DNA of 64,000 nt from Mycobacterium sp. 236(2023). Its GTDB lineage: Bacteria; Actinomycetota; Actinomycetes; Mycobacteriales; Mycobacteriaceae. Below the pieces are notes generated by a model, which searched no databases, was not told the origin of the DNA, and saw nothing but the letters and a program-made list of their open reading frames with translations. The DNA lies in NCBI RefSeq assembly GCF_029623955.1, contig NZ_JARSBP010000005.1:372001-436000 (forward strand), read 5' to 3'. This document shows positions 59,592 to 64,000 of this stretch, piece after piece (position 1 is the stretch's first letter; every line of letters begins with the position of its first letter). A program made the position numbers and the translations under genes.

Positions 59592-61046
59592 GTGAACGAC
59601 CGAACTCAGACCTCCGCGACCCGGCACCGCCGTGCCGTCGCTGTTCTCGTGGCACTCGCCACAGTGGGTGCCCAGGCGCTGACTGGCTGCGGGCTGCTGA
59701 CCGATCCGACGGTCACCGTCAACGTCGGCTACCAGTCGAAGACCATCAACACCGTCAACGCCGGCACGCTGCTGCGTGACAGCCGTGCTTTCGAAGACGC
59801 GCTGGAGAAGCTGGGCGCCGAGACCGGTCAGAAGTACCGCGTTGTGTGGCAGGACTTCTCGTCAGGTGCACCTCTGACCGCGCAGATGATGGCCACTCAT
59901 GTCGACATCGGTTCGATGGGTGACTACCCGTTGCTGACGAACGGGTCCAAGACCCGCAAGTACGACGACGCGGAGACGGAGATGGTCGCGACCACCGGCT
60001 ACAGTTTGCGCGGTTCGCTCAATCAGGTTGTCGTGCCGCAAAATTCGAGTGCACGGACCATCGAGGACCTGACGGGTCAGCGAGTGTCGACCAGCCTCGG
60101 CTCCGCCGGTGACGGCATGTTCTCGACAGCGCTGCAACGCAATGACATCGACAAGTCCGATGTGAACATCGTCAACCAGGATCCCGCCGTCGGCGCGGCC
60201 GCGATCGAAGGCGGTCAGGTCGACGGGCTGGCGCAGTTCGTTCCATGGCCGCAGCTGGTGATCTTCCGTGACCAGGGCAGGCTGCTCTACGACGGCGGCG
60301 ACAACGAGGTGCCGACCTTCCACGGCGTGGTCGTGCGCAAACAGTTCGCTGACGGAAACCCGGACGTGATGGCGGCCTTCATGCAGGCCGTGAAGACCAC
60401 CACGGAGGCGATCATCGCCGATCCGCTGAAGGCCGCGCAGCGTGTCAGCTCGCTCACGGGCATCGAGCCCGAGGTGGTCTACCTCTACAACGGGCCCAAC
60501 GGCCTGGTGTCGTTCGACATGACGATCAAACCGCAGTTCGCTGCCGCCTTCGACCAGGTCAAGGCATTCCTGGTCAACCGGGGTTCCGTCACCGCCGATT
60601 TCGATGTCCAGCAGTTCATCGACGACAGCTATCTGCGTGCGCTCTACGGACCCGACTACGAAAGGCGTCGCCACGACGTCGCCAACCCGACCGCGCTGAC
60701 CGGCAACGACGACATCTGCAACCTGCCTGTCGACGATCCGGCGCAGGCATCCGAAGTATGGGCAAAAGGCGCCGACGACACCGAGGTCGCCGCCACCCCG
60801 ACGTGCGTGCTGCGCCGCATCGCGGCCACAGAGGAGGTACGGGCCGCCTACGTCCCGGACACGCTGACGGGAATCCGGCTGTTCGCCGATCACGCCGTCT
60901 GGCTGCAAGACCCCGACGCCCCGGCGATGCGGCGGTACAAACCGTTCGCGACCGACGCCGGAGCCGACGCTTACCGCGCCGAACATCCGCAATCGACACC
61001 CATCGCCTACGAGGCTGCAGTCTCACAATCGCAATCGCCCGGCTGA
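59592..61046 (+). CDS. ABC substrate-binding lipoprotein with extra C-terminal domain (NosL-like?)
   Basis: 484 residues, much longer than the usual 320-350. Lipoprotein signal with lipobox LTGC, then a TauA/SsuA/NrtA-type binding domain (VNVGYQSKTINTVNAGTLLRD, MATHVDIGSMGDYPLL, to about residue 355). A further 110 residues contain Cys 376 and Cys 405 and end RYKPFATDAGADAYRAEHPQSTPIAYEAAV, a pattern like the C-terminal part of NosL copper-binding proteins. Starts GTG 59592. Followed by its permease and ATPase. Confidence 0.8.
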   Translation: MNDRTQTSATRHRRAVAVLVALATVGAQALTGCGLLTDPTVTVNVGYQSKTINTVNAGTLLRDSRAFEDALEKLGAETGQKYRVVWQDFSSGAPLTAQMMATHVDIGSMGDYPLLTNGSKTRKYDDAETEMVATTGYSLRGSLNQVVVPQNSSARTIEDLTGQRVSTSLGSAGDGMFSTALQRNDIDKSDVNIVNQDPAVGAAAIEGGQVDGLAQFVPWPQLVIFRDQGRLLYDGGDNEVPTFHGVVVRKQFADGNPDVMAAFMQAVKTTTEAIIADPLKAAQRVSSLTGIEPEVVYLYNGPNGLVSFDMTIKPQFAAAFDQVKAFLVNRGSVTADFDVQQFIDDSYLRALYGPDYERRRHDVANPTALTGNDDICNLPVDDPAQASEVWAKGADDTEVAATPTCVLRRIAATEEVRAAYVPDTLTGIRLFADHAVWLQDPDAPAMRRYKPFATDAGADAYRAEHPQSTPIAYEAAVSQSQSPG

Positions 61047-61092
61047 ACCGAACCGCCCGTCCGCCAACCGACCCCAACCAAGGAGACACGAG

Positions 61093-61974
61093 ATGACGCT
61101 CACCCTCAACGACATCGGATCGGTGCCCACCCGGGCACCGGCCGCGCCGCCGCGAACACCGCTGCGGCAGACGATCGCCGACCTCCTGCCCGCCCGGATG
61201 CGCACCCGCACGGCAGCATTCGTGCTGCCGTTGATCCCGATCGCCGGATTCCTGGTCATCTGGCACCTGCTCACGACCTACGGCGTGGTCGCGTGGCTGA
61301 GATTCAACCGGATGCCCACACCCACAGCCGTCCTCGACGCCTTTGTGGCCCGCATCGGCTCGGGCTCCTATTACGACGACCTGCTCGCCAGCCTGCAGCG
61401 CATCCTGATGGGCTTCGGATTGGCCGCTGTCGTCGGAATCGCGCTTGGCGTCCTCGTCGGTCGTTCCGAGATCGCGCGAATGACGTTGCGTCCGTTCATC
61501 GAGATCATCCGACCCATCCCTGCGATCGCACTGGTGCCGCTGACGATCCTGCTGTTTCCGTCCAGCGAGCAGGGCATCGTCTTCATCACGTTCTTCGCCG
61601 CGTTCTTCCCCGTGGTGGTCAGCACGATCCACGCGATGGATTCGCTGCCCAAGGTGTGGGAGGAGGCCGCCAAGACCATGGGCGCGGGACGAATCTCGTT
61701 GCTGTTCCAGGTGATCCTGCCCGGAGCACTGCCCGGTATCTTCGCCGGACTGTCGGTGGCCATGGGGGTGGCGTGGATCTGTGTCGTCAGTGCGGAGATG
61801 ATCTCCGGCCAGTTCGGCATCGGCTACTACACATGGCAGTCCTACGGGTTGCTCGACTACGCCGGCGTGGTCGTCGGCATGCTCTCGATCGGGGCACTCG
61901 GGCTGGCCACCGCGTGGCTCGTCGAGTACGTCGGGCGTCGCGTCAACCGCTGGCTGCCGAGGGCCGCCCGATGA
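61093..61974 (+). CDS. ABC transporter permease, nitrate/taurine/sulfonate type
   Basis: 293 residues with about six membrane helices and the inner-membrane coupling motif EEAAKTMGAGRISLLFQVILPGALPGIFAGLSVAMGVAW (EAA loop). AAGGAGAC precedes ATG 61093, 46 bases after the binding-protein stop. The stop overlaps the ATPase start (ATGA). Forms the channel of the same importer. Confidence 0.9.
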   Translation: MTLTLNDIGSVPTRAPAAPPRTPLRQTIADLLPARMRTRTAAFVLPLIPIAGFLVIWHLLTTYGVVAWLRFNRMPTPTAVLDAFVARIGSGSYYDDLLASLQRILMGFGLAAVVGIALGVLVGRSEIARMTLRPFIEIIRPIPAIALVPLTILLFPSSEQGIVFITFFAAFFPVVVSTIHAMDSLPKVWEEAAKTMGAGRISLLFQVILPGALPGIFAGLSVAMGVAWICVVSAEMISGQFGIGYYTWQSYGLLDYAGVVVGMLSIGALGLATAWLVEYVGRRVNRWLPRAAR

Positions 61975-62726
61975 GCACAGGAGCCGTCACCCTCGACAAG
62001 CTGAAGCTCGGCTTCAACGGCGTTCTCGCCGCGGACATCACGATGAAGGTCGACCCCGGTGAGGTCATCGTCTTCCTGGGACCGTCCGGGTGCGGGAAGT
62101 CGACGATCCTGCGGGCGCTCGCTGGACTGCTGACTCCGATGGGCGGCATCGCCACTGTCGACGGAGAACCCGTTGCGGGCAATGCGGCTCAGTGCGCCAT
62201 GGTGTTCCAGGAGGACGCGCTCTTTCCGTGGCGCAGTGCGCTGAAGAACGTCCAGTACCCGATCCGGTTGCGTGGCGTGCGTGGCAGGGAGCTCAAGAAG
62301 GCGGCCAGCGCGCGATTGGAACAGGTGGGACTCGGCGCCTACCACGACCACCTGCCCGCGCAGCTGTCGGGCGGTATGCGTCAGCGCGTGCAGCTCGCGC
62401 GCACACTGGCGTGCGAACCGCACGTGATGCTGATGGACGAGCCGTTCGGAGCGCTTGACGCGCAGACCCGGATGGACATGCAGAAGCTGCTGATGTCGGT
62501 CTGGGAGCAGCAGAAGATGACGATCCTGTTCGTCACCCACGACGTCGACGAGGCGCTGCTGCTGGCCGACCGTATCGTGCTGCTCAGCCACCGCCCGGCA
62601 ACCGTGGCCGACATCATCACGATCGACAAGCCGCGCTCGCCTGAGGCGCAGTTCCACGAAGAGTACCAACAGCTTCGGCGAAGCATCCTCGAATTCCTCG
62701 GGCAGAGCCCCGCGCAGAGCGCCTGA
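61971..62726 (+). CDS. ABC transporter ATP-binding protein, nitrate/taurine/sulfonate type
   Basis: 251 residues: Walker A LGPSGCGKST, Q-loop with FQEDALFPWRSALKNV, signature LSGGMRQRVQLARTLA, Walker B VMLMDEPFGALD and switch His in VTHDVDEALLLADR. It overlaps the permease by four bases. Similar in type to the ATPase at the left end of the window but clearly a different gene (the residues between motifs differ). It energises uptake by the preceding binding protein and permease. Confidence 0.9.
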   Translation: MSTGAVTLDKLKLGFNGVLAADITMKVDPGEVIVFLGPSGCGKSTILRALAGLLTPMGGIATVDGEPVAGNAAQCAMVFQEDALFPWRSALKNVQYPIRLRGVRGRELKKAASARLEQVGLGAYHDHLPAQLSGGMRQRVQLARTLACEPHVMLMDEPFGALDAQTRMDMQKLLMSVWEQQKMTILFVTHDVDEALLLADRIVLLSHRPATVADIITIDKPRSPEAQFHEEYQQLRRSILEFLGQSPAQSA

Positions 62727-62754
62727 ACCGGCAGATCACCAGGAGAGAAGATCC

Positions 62755-64000
62755 GTGAGCGTCACCATTCCCGTGCCGCGGGAACACACGCCCGCGAGAG
62801 CGACTGTGCTGCAGGCGTTTCGATCCCCGGCGCTGCTGCGGACCGAAGTGCTGGCCGGCCTCGTGGTGGCTTTGGCCCTCATCCCCGAGGCGATCGCGTT
62901 CTCGGTGATCGCAGGCGTGGATCCGCGCATCGGCCTGTTCTCGTCGGTGACGATGGCGATCACGATCGCGATCGCAGGCGGGCGGCCTGCGATGATCTCG
63001 GCGGCGACTGCGGCGGTGGCACTCGTCGTCGCGCCGGTGGCCCACGAGCACGGGGTGGGTTATCTGGTGGCGACGATCGTGCTGGCCGGCCTCTTTCAGG
63101 TGCTGCTGGCTGTTCTCGGCGTGGCGAAGCTGATGCGGTTCATCCCTCGCAGCGTGATGATCGGCTTCGTCAACGCGCTGGCGATCCTCGTGTTCGTCTC
63201 GCAGGTGCCGCACCTGCTCGGGGTGTCGTGGCTGGTGTATCCGCTCACGGCCGTCGGCATCGCGCTGATGGTGCTGCTGCCGAAGGTGACGACGGTGGTG
63301 CCGGCGCCACTGGTGGTCGTCGTGATGTTGACGGCCGCGGTGGCGTTGTTCGGCTGGGACGTGCCCGACGTCGGCGATCAGGGCGCGCTGCCGGATTCGA
63401 TTCCGCTGCCCGGTATTCCGGATGTGCCTCTCAGCTGGCAGACGTTGCAGATCATCGCGCCCTACGCACTGGGCGCTGCCCTGGTCGGGCTGCTGGAATC
63501 GTTGATGACGGCAAAGCTGGTCGACGACATCACCGAGACACCGTCGAACAAGACCCGCGAGGCGTGGGGGCAGGGCACAGCCAACATCGTCACGGCGATG
63601 TTCGGTGGCATGGGTGGCTGCGCCGTCATCGGGCAGACGATGATGAACGTCAAGGTCGCCGGCGCCCGTACGAGGTTGTCGACGTTCCTCTCGGGGGCCT
63701 TCATCCTGGTGCTGGTCCTCGCCCTCGGACCGGTCGTCGGAATGATCCCGATGGCCGCGCTGGTGGCAGTGATGATCGTGGTGTCGGTGGCGACGCTGGA
63801 CTGGCACAGCATCGCGCCCCGCACGCTGAAAGTGATGCCGCGCAGCGAGACTGCAGTCATGGTGGTGACGGTGGCGGCCACCGTCACCACCGGAAACCTC
63901 GCCATCGGCGTCGCCCTAGGCGTGCTCGCCGCGATGGTCGGTTTCGCGCGGCGCGTCGCACACATGACGGTCGTGGAATGCGACCCGGCTTCGGAGCCCT
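62755..64000 (+). CDS. SulP-family anion transporter (3' end outside window)
   Basis: GTG 62755 with AGGAGAG upstream opens a frame that runs to the last base: 415 codons are visible. Translation gives VLAGLVVALALIPEAIAFSVIAGVDPRIGLFSSVTMAITIAIAGGRPAMISAATAAVALVVAP, the SulP transmembrane core, and further helices with FGGMGGCAVIGQTMMNVKVAGARTRLSTFLSG. SulP proteins carry sulfate, bicarbonate or other anions. A C-terminal STAS domain, if present, lies beyond the window. It follows the ABC ATPase by 28 bases, so it is probably co-transcribed. Confidence 0.88.
   Translation, partial: MSVTIPVPREHTPARATVLQAFRSPALLRTEVLAGLVVALALIPEAIAFSVIAGVDPRIGLFSSVTMAITIAIAGGRPAMISAATAAVALVVAPVAHEHGVGYLVATIVLAGLFQVLLAVLGVAKLMRFIPRSVMIGFVNALAILVFVSQVPHLLGVSWLVYPLTAVGIALMVLLPKVTTVVPAPLVVVVMLTAAVALFGWDVPDVGDQGALPDSIPLPGIPDVPLSWQTLQIIAPYALGAALVGLLESLMTAKLVDDITETPSNKTREAWGQGTANIVTAMFGGMGGCAVIGQTMMNVKVAGARTRLSTFLSGAFILVLVLALGPVVGMIPMAALVAVMIVVSVATLDWHSIAPRTLKVMPRSETAVMVVTVAATVTTGNLAIGVALGVLAAMVGFARRVAHMTVVECDPASEP

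Overview
The window comes from a high-GC actinobacterium, almost certainly a mycobacterium and most likely a fast-growing Mycolicibacterium. The main evidence is a complete mce1-type locus in the same order as Mycobacterium tuberculosis Rv0164-Rv0178 (TB18.5, mce1R, fadD5, yrbE1A, yrbE1B, mce1A-F, four Mce-associated genes), followed by a block matching Rv0181c-Rv0185 and Rv0187. Most tightly packed genes overlap by ATGA, GTGA or TGATG.

Layout. 1-1074: end of a taurine/sulfonate-type ABC transporter (binding-protein tail, ATPase). 1171-4165: zinc-ribbon protein, a probable 36-residue protein, TetR regulator, DUF72 protein, TB18.5 and a small mycobacterial protein. 4228-4308: nested inverted repeat. 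4334-21278: mce1R and the divergent mce1 transcription unit, which may extend into a DUF1275 membrane protein and a fructosamine kinase. 21275-25647: secreted phosphodiester glycosidase, SRPBCC protein, sugar-dehydrogenase-like lipoprotein, pirin and MarR. 25651-29887: sigG, monoacylglycerol lipase, hydrolase-like lipoprotein without a recognisable nucleophile, DUF2786 protein and TIGR04338 metallohydrolase. 29868-34088: a 4.2-kb insertion bounded by a 24-bp direct repeat, carrying a TetR gene and five redox or small-fold genes. 34106-38571: O-methyltransferase, an IclR-controlled FAD oxidase/PhlG-like hydrolase pair, and two SRPBCC proteins. 38558-45260: tandem-AsnC regulator and a permease/ureohydrolase/ThDP-enzyme/symporter operon, best read as guanidino-compound or arginine catabolism. 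45321-46831: two exported proteins, a terminator and the rifamycin ADP-ribosyltransferase arr behind a rifamycin-associated-element-like palindrome. 46837-49672: gluconate module. 49688-53444: LysR-linked hydrolase/SDR/hydrolase operon. 53483-56728: formylglycine-generating enzyme, GntR and sulfatase. 56738-58660: a gyrB paralogue with no gyrA partner. 58664-59367: two DUF202 proteins. 59592-64000: an ABC importer whose binding protein has an extra, possibly NosL-like C-terminal domain, followed by a SulP transporter that runs off the end.

How the genes work together. The mce1 block encodes a lipid importer: YrbE1A/B permeases, six Mce subunits forming the periplasmic conduit, an acyl-CoA synthetase to activate imported fatty acids, and accessory Mam proteins. 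The energising ATPase MceG is not in the window. Several small catabolic modules sit beside their own regulators (IclR, AsnC, GntR, LysR), often with a palindrome in the shared promoter.

No tRNA, rRNA, CRISPR array, transposase or integrase was recognised. No gene-free stretch exceeds about 230 bases. All identifications come from reading motifs and from memory of relatives; no database search was run.
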